Counted from the stretch's first letter, positions 17,846 through 27,430 are shown. The stretch is 64,000 bases of DNA from Aquiflexum balticum DSM 16537 (GCF_900176595.1 NZ_LT838813.1:5722001-5786000), one strand, 5' to 3'. The notes: a model not told the origin generated them from the letters alone. Translations and numbers: made by a program.

Positions 17846-18376
17846 ATGAAAAAGTTAATCGTATTCACTATGGGTATTGCACTACTTAGCGCTTGCGGAA
17901 GTGAAAAATCTGTAGAGGAAAGGTATGTTTATGAAGAAGGCAAGGTCGTAGATGTAGAATCCGGAGACCAATACATGATGGAGGAGGAAGGTGCAATCAC
18001 AGTAATCCATACAGATGGCACGAAAGAAAAACTCGCCATAGATGAGACCCCATTTTATGAAACAGCGCTTTCCGAAGAATATATCAAATCCCTTGAATCC
18101 AACTATGCAGAAAGAAAACAAAAGCTTCTGGAAAAAAAGAAAGAAGAGTTGAAAGCAAACAGGAGATCCAGATATGCGGAAATTTCCGACGAGGAATTGC
18201 TTGAACAATTTCAGCAAGCTCATAAGGATGGTTTGGACATAGGTAGACAGATTGATATGGTAGCCGAATTAATTGACCGAGGTACCATCTCAGAAGAAGA
18301 GGCTCCTGAATATTTGGAAATGGATCCGGAGTTGATTGATTTTGATATAGATATAGAAAAACCCGGTGAAAATTAA
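17846..18376 (+). CDS. Lipoprotein of unknown function
   Basis: Protein of 176 residues with lipobox LLSACGSEK (Cys at 17). The mature part is highly charged. A segment of about 30 residues around 95-125 (SNYAERKQKLLEKKKEELKA) is likely a long helix or coiled coil, and the C-terminus is acidic (EMDPELIDFDIDIEKPGEN). I do not recognise a family. It is 19 bases after guaD, probably co-transcribed with it, and is followed by a terminator. Confidence 0.7.
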   Translation: MKKLIVFTMGIALLSACGSEKSVEERYVYEEGKVVDVESGDQYMMEEEGAITVIHTDGTKEKLAIDETPFYETALSEEYIKSLESNYAERKQKLLEKKKEELKANRRSRYAEISDEELLEQFQQAHKDGLDIGRQIDMVAELIDRGTISEEEAPEYLEMDPELIDFDIDIEKPGEN

Positions 18377-18398
18377 TCTCCAACCTACTCAAAATTAA

Positions 18399-18426
18399 AA
18401 TCCTCCAAGTTTGGGGGATTTTTTTT
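18399..18426 (+). terminator. Intrinsic terminator after the lipoprotein gene
   Basis: AATCCTCC, loop AAGTTT, GGGGGATT with one T-G pair, then a run of T. Confidence 0.8.
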
Positions 18427-18428
18427 AT

Positions 18429-18445
18429 TGTGATTTTAATCACTA
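18429..18445 (+). promoter_or_regulatory. CRP/FNR-like palindrome upstream of sqr
   Basis: TGTGATTTTAATCACTA: TGTGA, six bases, TCACT, within an exact GTGATT-TT-AATCAC dyad (18430-18443). It lies about 62 bases before the sqr ATG, a sensible place for an activator of the Crp/Fnr family. That such a regulator acts here is inference. Confidence 0.4.
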
Positions 18446-18504
18446 AAAATTCATTTTAACCGGAGTAAATTTATACAATTGATTTAACCTAAAAACTCAA
18501 ACCC

Positions 18505-19767
18505 ATGAGCCACTCCCAAATATTGATCATTGGCGGGGGCACTGCAGGAATTACCGTAGCAGCCCAACTTATCAGAAAAGATAAAAGCCTGAACATCTCA
18601 ATCCTGGAACCTTCCGAAAAACACTATTACCAGCCCGCTTGGACATTGGTAGGTGCAGGAACCTATAAATTTGAAGATACTGAAAGGTCAGAAGCTAGGT
18701 ATATCCCAAAAGGAGTTACTTGGGTCAAGGACAAAGCCACAGAATTGAATCCTGAAAAAAACATGGTGAAGACAGCCAAATCAGGGGATATTACCTATGA
18801 TTTTTTGGTCTTGGCACCAGGGCTGATCATGGCACCTGAATTACTCCCCGGACTTTCCGAAGCAATGGACAAAGGGGTCGTTTGCAGCAATTACACCAAC
18901 CCAAACCATACCTGGGAGGTATTGCAGAATTTTAAAGGTGGAAATGCAGTTTTTACGCAGCCCACTACCCCGATCAAATGCGGTGGTGCTCCCCAAAAAA
19001 TCATGTACCTCGCAGAGGAATATTTCAGAAAATCTGGTGTGAGAGACAAAACCAAGGTGATTTTTGCTACTCCCGGCACAGTGATTTTTGGTGTAGAGGT
19101 CTTTGCCAAAACCTTGAACAAAATCATTGCCGACAGAGATATCATCCTTAAGACCTTCTATGCCCCTGTCAAAATAGACAGCGCCAAACAAGAGATTACT
19201 TTCAAGTATATCAAGGGTGATTTTGATGAATATTCCAAAAAACTAGATGCCCGAATCATGGAAAAAATGAGTGGTGAAACTGAGATCACCATCCACTATG
19301 ACATGCTTCATATTGCTCCACCACAGCAGGCACCGGATTTTGTCAGGAATTCAACCGTATCGATGAAAGAGGGGCCTGGAAAAGGATGGGTGGATGTAGA
19401 TATCAATACCTTACAGCACCTTAGATTCCCAAATGTATTTTCCCTTGGTGATGTGGCTGCCTTACCGACTGCCAAAACAGGGGCTGCCGTGAGAAAACAA
19501 GCTCCCGTAGTCGTGGGTAATTTACTTCACTTGATGAAAACCAAGAAGGTTGGTGATATGAAATACGAAGGTTATTCCTCCTGCCCTTTAGTGACTGGAT
19601 ACAGCAAAATGGTGTTGGCAGAATTTAAGTATGATAATGTCAGAGACAGTGACCCACTCATCTCCACTTTTGTAGATACCAGCAAAGAGCAGTATAGCAT
19701 GTGGCTGCTCAAGAAATACGTCCTCCCAAGAATGTATTGGGATATGATGCTGAGAGGTAGAGCCTAA
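18505..19767 (+). CDS. sqr: Sulfide:quinone oxidoreductase, type II (SQOR-like)
   Basis: Protein of 420 residues. FAD-binding GGGTAG at 10-15; redox Cys159 in TPIKCGGAPQKIMYLAEEYF and Cys360 in SSCPLVTGYSKMVLAEF, both in the arrangement of mitochondrial-type SQOR. The C-terminal MYWDMMLRGRA matches the same group. It oxidises sulfide to sulfane sulfur and passes electrons to the quinone pool at the membrane. There is no classical signal peptide. A further Cys at 127 lies near the type I position, but the surrounding sequence is of type II. A receptor, a DsrE-like protein and transporters follow on the same strand. Confidence 0.93.
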   Translation: MSHSQILIIGGGTAGITVAAQLIRKDKSLNISILEPSEKHYYQPAWTLVGAGTYKFEDTERSEARYIPKGVTWVKDKATELNPEKNMVKTAKSGDITYDFLVLAPGLIMAPELLPGLSEAMDKGVVCSNYTNPNHTWEVLQNFKGGNAVFTQPTTPIKCGGAPQKIMYLAEEYFRKSGVRDKTKVIFATPGTVIFGVEVFAKTLNKIIADRDIILKTFYAPVKIDSAKQEITFKYIKGDFDEYSKKLDARIMEKMSGETEITIHYDMLHIAPPQQAPDFVRNSTVSMKEGPGKGWVDVDINTLQHLRFPNVFSLGDVAALPTAKTGAAVRKQAPVVVGNLLHLMKTKKVGDMKYEGYSSCPLVTGYSKMVLAEFKYDNVRDSDPLISTFVDTSKEQYSMWLLKKYVLPRMYWDMMLRGRA

Positions 19768-19772
19768 GATTA

Positions 19773-19802
19773 AAAAAACCCGGTAATCCCCGGGTTTTTT
19801 AT
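19773..19802 (+). terminator. Terminator between sqr and the TonB receptor gene
   Basis: A-run, CCCGG (19779-19783), loop, CCGGG (19790-19794), then TTTTTT. It separates sqr from the next genes unless there is readthrough. Confidence 0.88.
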
Positions 19803-19868
19803 TTTTCAAATAATCAAAGAAGCAGGGGCATTAATCTTTGCCCATGTTCCATATCCATAAACTCCAAT

Positions 19869-19876
19869 TATATTTG
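19869..19876 (+). promoter_or_regulatory. -7 element TATATTTG of the TonB receptor gene
   Basis: Exact match to TAnnTTTG. The start of transcription would be near 19881-19884, so translation must begin at 19892 or 19904, not at the earlier ATG at 19838. No clear -33 TTTG at normal spacing was found. Confidence 0.45.
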
Positions 19877-19903
19877 CCTCGTCTTTGGAACATGGTCAGT
19901 AAG

Positions 19904-22318
19904 ATGAGAATTTTGATTTTAGTAGTTATTGTATGTTTATATGCTCAGGTTGGTTTTGGTCAGGTTTTGACAGTTCTGGATTTTGAATCCAAAAAACCCT
20001 TGGAGATGGTTGCTGTTATCAATCAAAAATACAAACTGGCTGTTTATACTGACGGCCAAGGAAATGCCGAAATCTCTGCCTTTAAGGATTTTGAAAAAAT
20101 TGAACTCAGGCTTTTTGGTTATACACCTTTGATACAAAGTTTTTCCGAGCTATCAGACCTGAATTTCATAGTTTACCTCAATCCAAGTCTTATCAACCTA
20201 CAGCAGGCGGTTGTCTCAGCCACAAGATGGTCACAAAATCGCCAGGAAATCCCCGCCCGTATCACCACCATCACTAAAGAGGAAAGAGATTTGCTCAACC
20301 CACAAACCGCAGCTGATCTATTGGGGATTTCCGGTGAAGTGTTTATCCAAAAAAGTCAGCAAGGAGGCGGAAGCCCAATGATTAGGGGATTTTCCACCAA
20401 TAGATTGCTCTATTCAGTGGACGGAGTGCGCATGAACAGCGCCATTTACAGAAGTGGGAATCTCCAGAATGTGATTTCTCTTGATCCCTTTGCTATAGAA
20501 AGCACTGAAATATTTTTTGGCCCAGGCTCTATTATTTATGGAAGTGATGCTATCGGGGCGGTCATGAGTTTTCAAACTTTACAGCCTGAATTTTCGGAAA
20601 CAGAGAAAATGAAACTTTCAGGAAATGCCAATCTAAGAACCACTACAGCAAATAATGAAAAAACAGGTCATTTCCATTTGAAATATGGCAATAAAAAGTG
20701 GGCAGGAGTAAGCAGCATTACCCATTATGATTTTGATGACCTCCGAATGGGCAGTAATGGTCCCAAGGAATTTTTGAGACCAACCTTTGTGGAAAGAATT
20801 GACAATCAGGATGTATTGGTGGAAAACCCCAATCCGAAAATTCAGGTCCCGTCAGGCTACAGTCAACTGAACCTGATGCAAAAAATCAGATTTTCACCCA
20901 ATGAAAAATGGGATTTCACTTATGCTTTTCATTATTCGGAGACATCTGATTACCCTAGATTTGACCGTTTGATCAGATTCAGACCCAACGGTCAACCAAG
21001 AAGTGCAGAATGGTTTTATGGGCCACAAAAGTGGATGATGAACCATTTGAAAATTTCAAACAGTTCCCCTACAAAATATTTTGATAGTTTTCATATCAAC
21101 CTTGCCTATCAGATTTTTGAGGAAAGCAGAATTGACCGAAATTTCAATAACCCCATTAGAAGAAACAGAGCAGAAAAAGTGGGGGCTTTTTCAGCGAATA
21201 TGGATTTTCTGAAAAATTTAAGTTCTTCAGCTAAAATTTTTTATGGAGCGGAATGGGTCAATAATGATGTCGCCTCGATAGGATTGGATGAAGATATTGA
21301 TACCGGAGAAATCAAACAGGGGCCTGCCAGATATCCTAATGCCATTTGGAATTCTTATGCCGTTTATACTACCTATCAAAAAACAATAACTCCCCAATCC
21401 CTTATCCAAACAGGCTTAAGATACAATATTTTTTCTCTTCAATCTGATTTTGAAAATAATTCGGCGTTCTATCCCCTGCCTTTCTCAACCGCCAACAATG
21501 AAAACAGTGCATTGATAGCAAATGCTGGTTGGGTTTTTACGCCAACAGGTTCCTGGATGATGCATCTGAATGCCTCCACAGGATTCAGAGCACCCAATGT
21601 GGATGATATCGGAAAGTTTTTTGATTCTGAACCTGGTACGGTTACGGTACCTAATCCTGACCTCAAGCCTGAATATGCCTATAATGTGGAATTAAATGTC
21701 AGTAAGGTTTTTGGGGATAGGGCAATGATCGATATCACGGGATATTATACCTATTTGGACAATGCCATAGTCCGAAGAAGTTTTACTTTGAGTGGTCTGG
21801 ACAGTATCCTATATGATGGAGAATTGAGCAAAGTATTGGCACTCCAAAATGCATCATTTGTTCAAATCATAGGTTTACAGGCAGCACTTGAAATCAAATT
21901 TTCCAGGCTTCTCACCTTCAATTCCAAATTGAATTTGCAAAAAGGGACAGAGGAAATGGATGACGGAAATCAAAGCCCATCCCGACATGCGCCCCCGACT
22001 TTTGGGGTGACAAGATTGGAGTATAGTAAAAACAAATGGCAAATACAGCTATTTTCTGAATATTCAGGAGGATTTACTTTTGATCAGTTACCTTTGGAAG
22101 AAAGGGGCAAACCTGAACTTTATGCCCGAGATGACAATGGAAATCCCTATAGTCCTTCTTGGGCGACCATTAACCTGAAAGGATTATACCATCTTAATAA
22201 ATTTGTTTCATTGAGTTTGGGATTTGAAAACCTTACTGATGTCAGGTTCAGAACATACAGTTCGGGCATAGCTGCCCCGGGAAGAAATTTCATCATTTCT
22301 TTAATGGGAAATTTTTGA
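19904..22318 (+). CDS. TonB-dependent outer-membrane receptor
   Basis: Starting at 19904 (MRILILVVIVCLYAQVGFGQ) the protein is 804 residues with a clean signal peptide; ATGs at 19838 and 19892 are also in frame. A degenerate carboxypeptidase-like domain (VLTVLDFESKKPLEMVAV) precedes a plug with VVSATRWSQNRQEIPARITT, GGGSPMIRGFSTNRLLYSVD and GPGSIIYGSDAIGAV. The barrel ends in an aromatic residue (IISLMGNF). The plug and the NAPR-like GFRAPNVDDIGKFF segment place it with haem/cobalamin/siderophore-type receptors rather than SusC. The ligand is unknown. The DsrE-like gene follows 63 bases later. Confidence 0.9.
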   Translation: MRILILVVIVCLYAQVGFGQVLTVLDFESKKPLEMVAVINQKYKLAVYTDGQGNAEISAFKDFEKIELRLFGYTPLIQSFSELSDLNFIVYLNPSLINLQQAVVSATRWSQNRQEIPARITTITKEERDLLNPQTAADLLGISGEVFIQKSQQGGGSPMIRGFSTNRLLYSVDGVRMNSAIYRSGNLQNVISLDPFAIESTEIFFGPGSIIYGSDAIGAVMSFQTLQPEFSETEKMKLSGNANLRTTTANNEKTGHFHLKYGNKKWAGVSSITHYDFDDLRMGSNGPKEFLRPTFVERIDNQDVLVENPNPKIQVPSGYSQLNLMQKIRFSPNEKWDFTYAFHYSETSDYPRFDRLIRFRPNGQPRSAEWFYGPQKWMMNHLKISNSSPTKYFDSFHINLAYQIFEESRIDRNFNNPIRRNRAEKVGAFSANMDFLKNLSSSAKIFYGAEWVNNDVASIGLDEDIDTGEIKQGPARYPNAIWNSYAVYTTYQKTITPQSLIQTGLRYNIFSLQSDFENNSAFYPLPFSTANNENSALIANAGWVFTPTGSWMMHLNASTGFRAPNVDDIGKFFDSEPGTVTVPNPDLKPEYAYNVELNVSKVFGDRAMIDITGYYTYLDNAIVRRSFTLSGLDSILYDGELSKVLALQNASFVQIIGLQAALEIKFSRLLTFNSKLNLQKGTEEMDDGNQSPSRHAPPTFGVTRLEYSKNKWQIQLFSEYSGGFTFDQLPLEERGKPELYARDDNGNPYSPSWATINLKGLYHLNKFVSLSLGFENLTDVRFRTYSSGIAAPGRNFIISLMGNF

Positions 22319-22381
22319 TTAGTTTACATGTTGGGGAAGACATCTTCCAATTCTACATATCAAAATCCAAAGTATAAAAAA

Positions 22382-22801
22382 ATGCGCTCACTGATTTCTA
22401 CTTTCTTCCTATTGGTCATTGGTTTACCGGTTCATGCACAGGTGGTTTCTGAAGCTGAACATAGGATCGTATTTCAGCTAGTATCAGGCAATTCAGAAAC
22501 CCATACGAAATTTCTCAGGCAGATCGACAATATTTTGACAGCAGCTCCTAACTCCAAAATTGAAGTGGTCACACATGGCATGGGAGTCGATTTGCTCAAG
22601 GCCAAGGACAATGGTTTTGAACTGGATTTGAAATCCCTGACCGGTAAAGGAGTTAACTTTGTGATTTGCGAAAACACATTGAAACAGAGGAAATTGGAAA
22701 AGAATCAATTCCTTTCATTGGCCAATTTTGTTCCTTCTGCAATTTTAGAGTTGGTAATCAAGCAGGAGCAGGGTTGGATTTACATCAAAGCAGGTGATTA
22801 A
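22382..22801 (+). CDS. Exported DsrE/DsrF-like protein
   Basis: With the ATG at 22382 (MRSLISTFFLLVIGLPVHAQ) the protein is 139 residues including a signal peptide; an upstream ATG at 22328 would add 18 polar residues ahead of the signal. The mature part shows the DsrE-like alternation IVFQLVSGNSE, KIEVVTHGMGVDLL and GVNFVICENTL, with one Cys in the position used by sulfur-carrier members (COG1416-type; family membership from pattern). Together with sqr upstream it suggests handling of sulfane sulfur outside the cytoplasm. Catalysis is not established for this branch. Confidence 0.72.
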   Translation: MRSLISTFFLLVIGLPVHAQVVSEAEHRIVFQLVSGNSETHTKFLRQIDNILTAAPNSKIEVVTHGMGVDLLKAKDNGFELDLKSLTGKGVNFVICENTLKQRKLEKNQFLSLANFVPSAILELVIKQEQGWIYIKAGD

Positions 22802-22880
22802 ATTTACTTTATAACCCTGACTTGGTTTGAGTTTTATAGTTTATCCGAAAACTTGGATAATTTTGTAGAAAGCATTTTAT

Positions 22881-23708
22881 ATGATTGAGCAAATAGAAAC
22901 TTTGGCCACAGAACTCGGGCCTGTCAAAGCAGCACTTTTTGCGACCATATTTACCTGGCTGATGACAGCTTTGGGGGCATCCTTGGTTTTTTTCTTCAAA
23001 ACCATCAATAGGGCTGTTTTTGATACCATGCTTGGATTTACGGGTGGAGTCATGATTGCGGCGAGCTTTTGGTCATTATTAGCTCCTAGCATCGCCCATT
23101 CTGAAAAAATGTTCCCTACCATGCCTTGGTTACCTGCTGCCATAGGATTTCTTTTGGGCGGATTTTTCATCTTTGGATTGGACAAACTCATGCCCCATCT
23201 CCATATCAATTTCAAAAAAGAAGAAACTGAGGGAGTTGCCACCAAATGGCACAGATCTACTTTGTTGCTTTTGGCAATCACGCTACACAATATTCCCGAA
23301 GGTCTCGCAGTAGGCATTCTTTTTGGTGCTGCTGCCAATGGCATGGAAGGAGCGAGTATTTCCGCTGCAGTAGCTTTGGCCATTGGTATCGGGATCCAGA
23401 ATTTCCCTGAAGGATTGGCTGTCGCAGTTCCATTGAGAAGGCAAGGGGTAAGCCGTAGAAAAAGCTTTTGGTATGGTCAACTTTCCGCTGTAGTGGAACC
23501 TATTGCCGGAGTTATAGGTGCTGTTGCCGTCATTCATATGCAAAATGTTTTGCCTTATGCGCTTTCATTTGCAGCAGGAGCTATGATTTATGTGGTAGTA
23601 GAAGAAGTTATTCCCGAAACGCAGCGGGATAAGTATACTGATTTGGCTACCTTGGGATTTATGTTGGGTTTTGTAGTGATGATGATCTTAGATGTAGGAC
23701 TTGGATAG
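22881..23708 (+). CDS. ZIP-family divalent metal transporter
   Basis: Protein of 275 residues, about eight membrane segments. The two metal-site helices are clear: LLLAITLHNIPEGLAVGILF (about 133-152) and IGIGIQNFPEGLAVAVPL (about 172-189), plus SAVVEPIAGVIGA. The family moves zinc, iron or manganese into the cytoplasm. A His-containing loop (LDKLMPHLHINFKKEE) precedes the first metal helix. It follows the DsrE-like gene after 79 bases with its own TAATTTTG element (22858-22865), so it may have an independent promoter. Confidence 0.92.
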   Translation: MIEQIETLATELGPVKAALFATIFTWLMTALGASLVFFFKTINRAVFDTMLGFTGGVMIAASFWSLLAPSIAHSEKMFPTMPWLPAAIGFLLGGFFIFGLDKLMPHLHINFKKEETEGVATKWHRSTLLLLAITLHNIPEGLAVGILFGAAANGMEGASISAAVALAIGIGIQNFPEGLAVAVPLRRQGVSRRKSFWYGQLSAVVEPIAGVIGAVAVIHMQNVLPYALSFAAGAMIYVVVEEVIPETQRDKYTDLATLGFMLGFVVMMILDVGLG

Positions 23709-23799
23709 AGATTTGTTTCAAGGAATAATAATAATCCTCTGTTTTTCCAACATAGCCAGATTAATTGGTTAAAAGTGGGTGATTTTAAAAAAACTCTGG

Positions 23800-25575
23800 A
23801 TGGATTTATATATAGTATTTGGAACTCTTTTATTTGCTTTGATTCTTTTTGCATGGGGAAAATTCAGGCATGACCTTGTAGCTATTACATGTCTTCTGAT
23901 CCTTACTTTGACCAATATTGTCCCCTATGAAGAGGCATTTATGGGATTTGCCCATCCGGCGGTCATCACAGTAGCTGTTATTTTAATCATCAGCAGGGCA
24001 CTTCAGGAATCAGGGCTGATTGCTATAATTGGACAGAAAGTCCTGAAAACAGGAGACAACTTTACACTTCAGATTACCCTGCTTTGTATTATTGTCTGTA
24101 TAGCCTCTGCTTTTATGAACAATGTCGGCGCTTTGGCCATCATTATGCCCGTTGCCATTCATATTGCCAATAAAAGCGGGCACTCTCCTTCCTCCTTCCT
24201 GATGCCAATTGCCTTTTCATCTCTCTTAGGAGGTATGATTACCCTCATTGGTACGCCCCCGAATATCATAATTGCCAATTTCAGAAAAAATGAAGTTGGC
24301 TATACCTTTTCAATGTTTGATTTTGCCCCTGTGGGCATAGGATTAAGTATATCCGGATTGATTTTTATAATTTTTATAGGCTGGAAATTGCTGCCCAAAA
24401 GAATCAAATCCAACAAAGACCCTGATATTTTCAATATCAATGATTACATCACTGAAATAATCATTGATGAGGAGTCCAAATTAAATGGGAAACCTTTGCA
24501 GGACCTGATTGAAATTTCTGGAGGGGATCTGCAGGTTTTGAATATCGTCAGAAACAAATACCTGATGCATACCCCTGATATGGGTATGATTTTGAAAAAA
24601 GGGGATATAATTTCCATTGAAGCGGATTCTGAAGATTTACAGGAATTCCTCCAAAAGAGTAACACCAATCTGATAGCAGGTAAAGAAGACCTTAAAAACC
24701 TGATCGGCGGAGAAGACATCTCCAATGTGGAGGCAGTTGTCATGGCAGATTCTAGTATTATCCAACAAACGGCGGTAAGTCTGAGTATGAGAAACCGCTA
24801 CGGAATCAATCTGCTTGCCATATCAAGACAGGATAAAAAAATCAAAAAGAGATTGGACCATGTTCCATTCAAAACGGGAGATGTACTTCTTTTGCAGGGA
24901 AATACCAAAAAAATAGCTGAAACTTTGAAGGATATCGGCTGTCTTCCTCTGGCCGATAGGGGGTTTGACATTGGCAAACCAAGAAAAATCATTATTCCGA
25001 TTTTGATATTTTTGGTATCCATAGGGATGATCATTCTGGATTGGATGCCGGTTCACATAGGCTTTACCCTGGCAGCTGTAGCTTTGGTTTTAAGTAAAAC
25101 CCTCAAATTGAAAGACGTTTACAGCAGGATAGATTGGCCGGTAATTATTCTTCTTGGTGCACTGATGCCTATTGGGGATGCCATGGAAAGTAGTGGGGGG
25201 GCAGACTTAATTGCAAAGAAAATTTTGCAACTGAGCAATTTATTTCCCCCTGAAGCAGCAGTAGCATTACTGTTTATAGTCACCATGCTGCTTTCGAATG
25301 TTATCAATAATGCGGCGACGGTAGTTTTGATGGCCCCCATTGGACTTAGTATGTCCCATGTAATGGAATTATCTCCTGACCCATTTCTGATGGCAATTGC
25401 AGTTTCGGCCTCTGCAGCCTTTATGACTCCCATCGGACACCAATCCAATACTTTGGTGATGGGGCCAGGGGGCTATACTTTCAGGGATTATTTCAAAATG
25501 GGACTCCCTATGTCTATTCTAATTATCCTTATCGGAATACCGCTTATTTTATATTTCTGGCCTTTGTCGAAATGA
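23800..25575 (+). CDS. SLC13/DASS-type permease with internal RCK_C domains
   Basis: The ATG at 23800 (MDLYIVFGTLLFALILFAWG) gives 591 residues; a GTG at 23779 is possible. About eleven membrane segments are split by a cytosolic insert (about residues 205-400) containing two TrkA-C/RCK_C-like units (ELNGKPLQDLIEISGGDLQV; MRNRYGINLLAISRQDKK). Signature loops: FMNNVGALAIIMPVAIHIAN, LLGGMITLIGTPPNIIIANF and the C-terminal repeat TMLLSNVINNAATVVLMAPI. Plant, algal and cyanobacterial proteins of this design transport sulfate; other members carry dicarboxylates. The neighbourhood favours a sulfur anion, but this is inference. Confidence 0.9.
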   Translation: MDLYIVFGTLLFALILFAWGKFRHDLVAITCLLILTLTNIVPYEEAFMGFAHPAVITVAVILIISRALQESGLIAIIGQKVLKTGDNFTLQITLLCIIVCIASAFMNNVGALAIIMPVAIHIANKSGHSPSSFLMPIAFSSLLGGMITLIGTPPNIIIANFRKNEVGYTFSMFDFAPVGIGLSISGLIFIIFIGWKLLPKRIKSNKDPDIFNINDYITEIIIDEESKLNGKPLQDLIEISGGDLQVLNIVRNKYLMHTPDMGMILKKGDIISIEADSEDLQEFLQKSNTNLIAGKEDLKNLIGGEDISNVEAVVMADSSIIQQTAVSLSMRNRYGINLLAISRQDKKIKKRLDHVPFKTGDVLLLQGNTKKIAETLKDIGCLPLADRGFDIGKPRKIIIPILIFLVSIGMIILDWMPVHIGFTLAAVALVLSKTLKLKDVYSRIDWPVIILLGALMPIGDAMESSGGADLIAKKILQLSNLFPPEAAVALLFIVTMLLSNVINNAATVVLMAPIGLSMSHVMELSPDPFLMAIAVSASAAFMTPIGHQSNTLVMGPGGYTFRDYFKMGLPMSILIILIGIPLILYFWPLSK

Positions 25576-25594
25576 AAATATCAACAAAAAGAGC

Positions 25595-26587
25595 ATGATG
25601 ATTTTAAAACGCATACTGATTATTTTGATCACATTCTTAGCAATCATTTTTCTTGCTTTCAAACTATCTCCTTACCCCTCTATTTGGATAATTAGATATG
25701 CTTTTAACAAAGAGGCTGTCAGAATCAATAAAGAACTGGAAAAGTTTGTTCCTGCCAATATTGAATCGATAAGCAATCTCCATTATGATGAAAATGACAA
25801 TGATGCTTTTTTGGATGTCTATTTCCATCAGGATTCTGTCAAAAAGGGCAGGAAATTACCAATTATTGTTTGGACCCACGGCGGAGGGTTGATTTCAGGA
25901 GACAGAAGTCAAGTTGGTAATTATTGTAAAATTCTGGCCTCAAAGGGCTATGTAGTGGTGGCCATCGATTATACCATAGCCCCCGAAGCAAAATATCCTA
26001 CTCCTATCCAACAACTCAATAAGGCATTGGAATTTATTACTTTAAATGCAGCGCAATTCCATGCTGACAGCTCATTTTTTATTTTGGCAGGAGACTCGGC
26101 CGGTTCTATGATTTCGGCAGCTACTGCCAATATTATAAGCAGTCCTGAGTATGCACAAATTACCCAAGTTCAACCCTCCATAAGCCCTGATCAATTGAAG
26201 GGTTTACTCCTGTATTGTGGGATTTATGAAATAGACAACCTAAAAACCGAAGGAGTATTTGGTTCATTTCTACAATCAGCCACTTGGGCTTACTTTGGAA
26301 AAAAAGACATTTCAAATGACCCGTACGCTAAGAGCGCTTCAGTTACAAATTTTCTGACAGATTCTTTTCCTCCTACCTTTATTTCAGCTGGCAATAATGA
26401 TCCTTTATTACCCCAATCAAGACTGTTAGCTGAAAAACTTTCGGTTTTAAATGTAGCTATAGATACTTTGTTTTTTCCTGAAAATCATGAACCTCCATTG
26501 GGACATGAATATCAGTTTACGCTTAATGAGGAAGGTAAACTCGGTTTAGAGAGATCTACAAGGTTCTTGGAGTCCATAGCCAAATAA
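25595..26587 (+). CDS. Membrane-anchored alpha/beta-hydrolase (HSL-type esterase)
   Basis: Protein of 330 residues. An N-terminal hydrophobic anchor (ILIILITFLAIIFLAFKL) is followed by the catalytic domain: oxyanion motif HGGG (95-98), nucleophile Ser168 in AGDSAGS, Asp in SAGNNDPLLPQSRL and His in ENHEPPLGHEYQF. This is the hormone-sensitive-lipase-like esterase layout. The natural ester is unknown. It begins 19 bases after the permease stop and is probably co-transcribed with it. Confidence 0.88.
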   Translation: MMILKRILIILITFLAIIFLAFKLSPYPSIWIIRYAFNKEAVRINKELEKFVPANIESISNLHYDENDNDAFLDVYFHQDSVKKGRKLPIIVWTHGGGLISGDRSQVGNYCKILASKGYVVVAIDYTIAPEAKYPTPIQQLNKALEFITLNAAQFHADSSFFILAGDSAGSMISAATANIISSPEYAQITQVQPSISPDQLKGLLLYCGIYEIDNLKTEGVFGSFLQSATWAYFGKKDISNDPYAKSASVTNFLTDSFPPTFISAGNNDPLLPQSRLLAEKLSVLNVAIDTLFFPENHEPPLGHEYQFTLNEEGKLGLERSTRFLESIAK

Positions 26588-26677
26588 AACCCCCTCCCTG
26601 TTTAAATTCATTAAATGGGTTTGTAAGAAGACTTGACCTAATTAAACCCGTTGATTTAATGGGTGAGTTTCAGTTTT

Positions 26678-27430
26678 TTATTTTTCTCCCAATACAGCGG
26701 AAGGTTCGACAAGCGGTTTCCTTTTAAGTCCATAACCCTCAATGGCATATTTTATGAGATGTGCTTCCATTTCCTCCAAGGAGTCTGTCAATAAAAAAAG
26801 CTCTAAATCCTCTTTGTTGATTGTGCCATACTCAGCAAGGTGCTTTACGTATTCATAAAGGTGTTCATGAAAATCACTGCACATCAATACTACCGGAAAG
26901 CGTCTCATCACTTTGGTTTGTATCAAAGTCAAGGCTTCAAAAAACTCATCCAAAGTACCGAACCCCCCGGGCATCACCACAAATGCAAAGCTATATTTGG
27001 AAAGCAGCACCTTGCGGACAAAAAAGTATTTAAAGTCCATCCATTTATCCAAATAGGGATTCGGATGTTGTTCAAAAGGAAGTATAATATTACATCCAAC
27101 GGATTTCCCACCAACGTTTTTGGCACCTCTATTGGCAGCCTCCATGATACCCGGTCCCCCACCGGTCATCACTGTAAAACCCATTGAGCTAACCTTCTCC
27201 CCTACTTTGACAGCCAATTGGTAAAATTTATCCTTTTCTTCAAACCTTGCAGAACCGAAGACAGTGACGCAAGGCCCAACAAAATGCAGCATCCTGAATC
27301 CTTTGATAAACTCCAACAAAACTTTGATGATGAACTTGAATTCCTTCCATCTTGTCTGTGGTCCTGCATAGAATGCTTCTTCTTCAGGATTGACCAAGGG
27401 CGAGAAATCTTTTATTTGCTCTTTAATCAT
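26678..27430 (-). CDS. LOG-family protein (TIGR00730-type)
   Basis: Protein of 250 residues. The family signatures are intact: FGSARFEEKDKFYQLAVKVG, MTGGGPGIMEAANRGA (about 97-112) and MPGGFGTLDEFFEALTLIQT (about 157-176). Most such proteins, long annotated as lysine decarboxylases, are nucleotide 5'-monophosphate phosphoribohydrolases that release a base. It carries about 55 residues before the core fold, more than the short LOG type. Convergent with the esterase gene. Confidence 0.9.
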   Translation of the reverse strand: MIKEQIKDFSPLVNPEEEAFYAGPQTRWKEFKFIIKVLLEFIKGFRMLHFVGPCVTVFGSARFEEKDKFYQLAVKVGEKVSSMGFTVMTGGGPGIMEAANRGAKNVGGKSVGCNIILPFEQHPNPYLDKWMDFKYFFVRKVLLSKYSFAFVVMPGGFGTLDEFFEALTLIQTKVMRRFPVVLMCSDFHEHLYEYVKHLAEYGTINKEDLELFLLTDSLEEMEAHLIKYAIEGYGLKRKPLVEPSAVLGEK

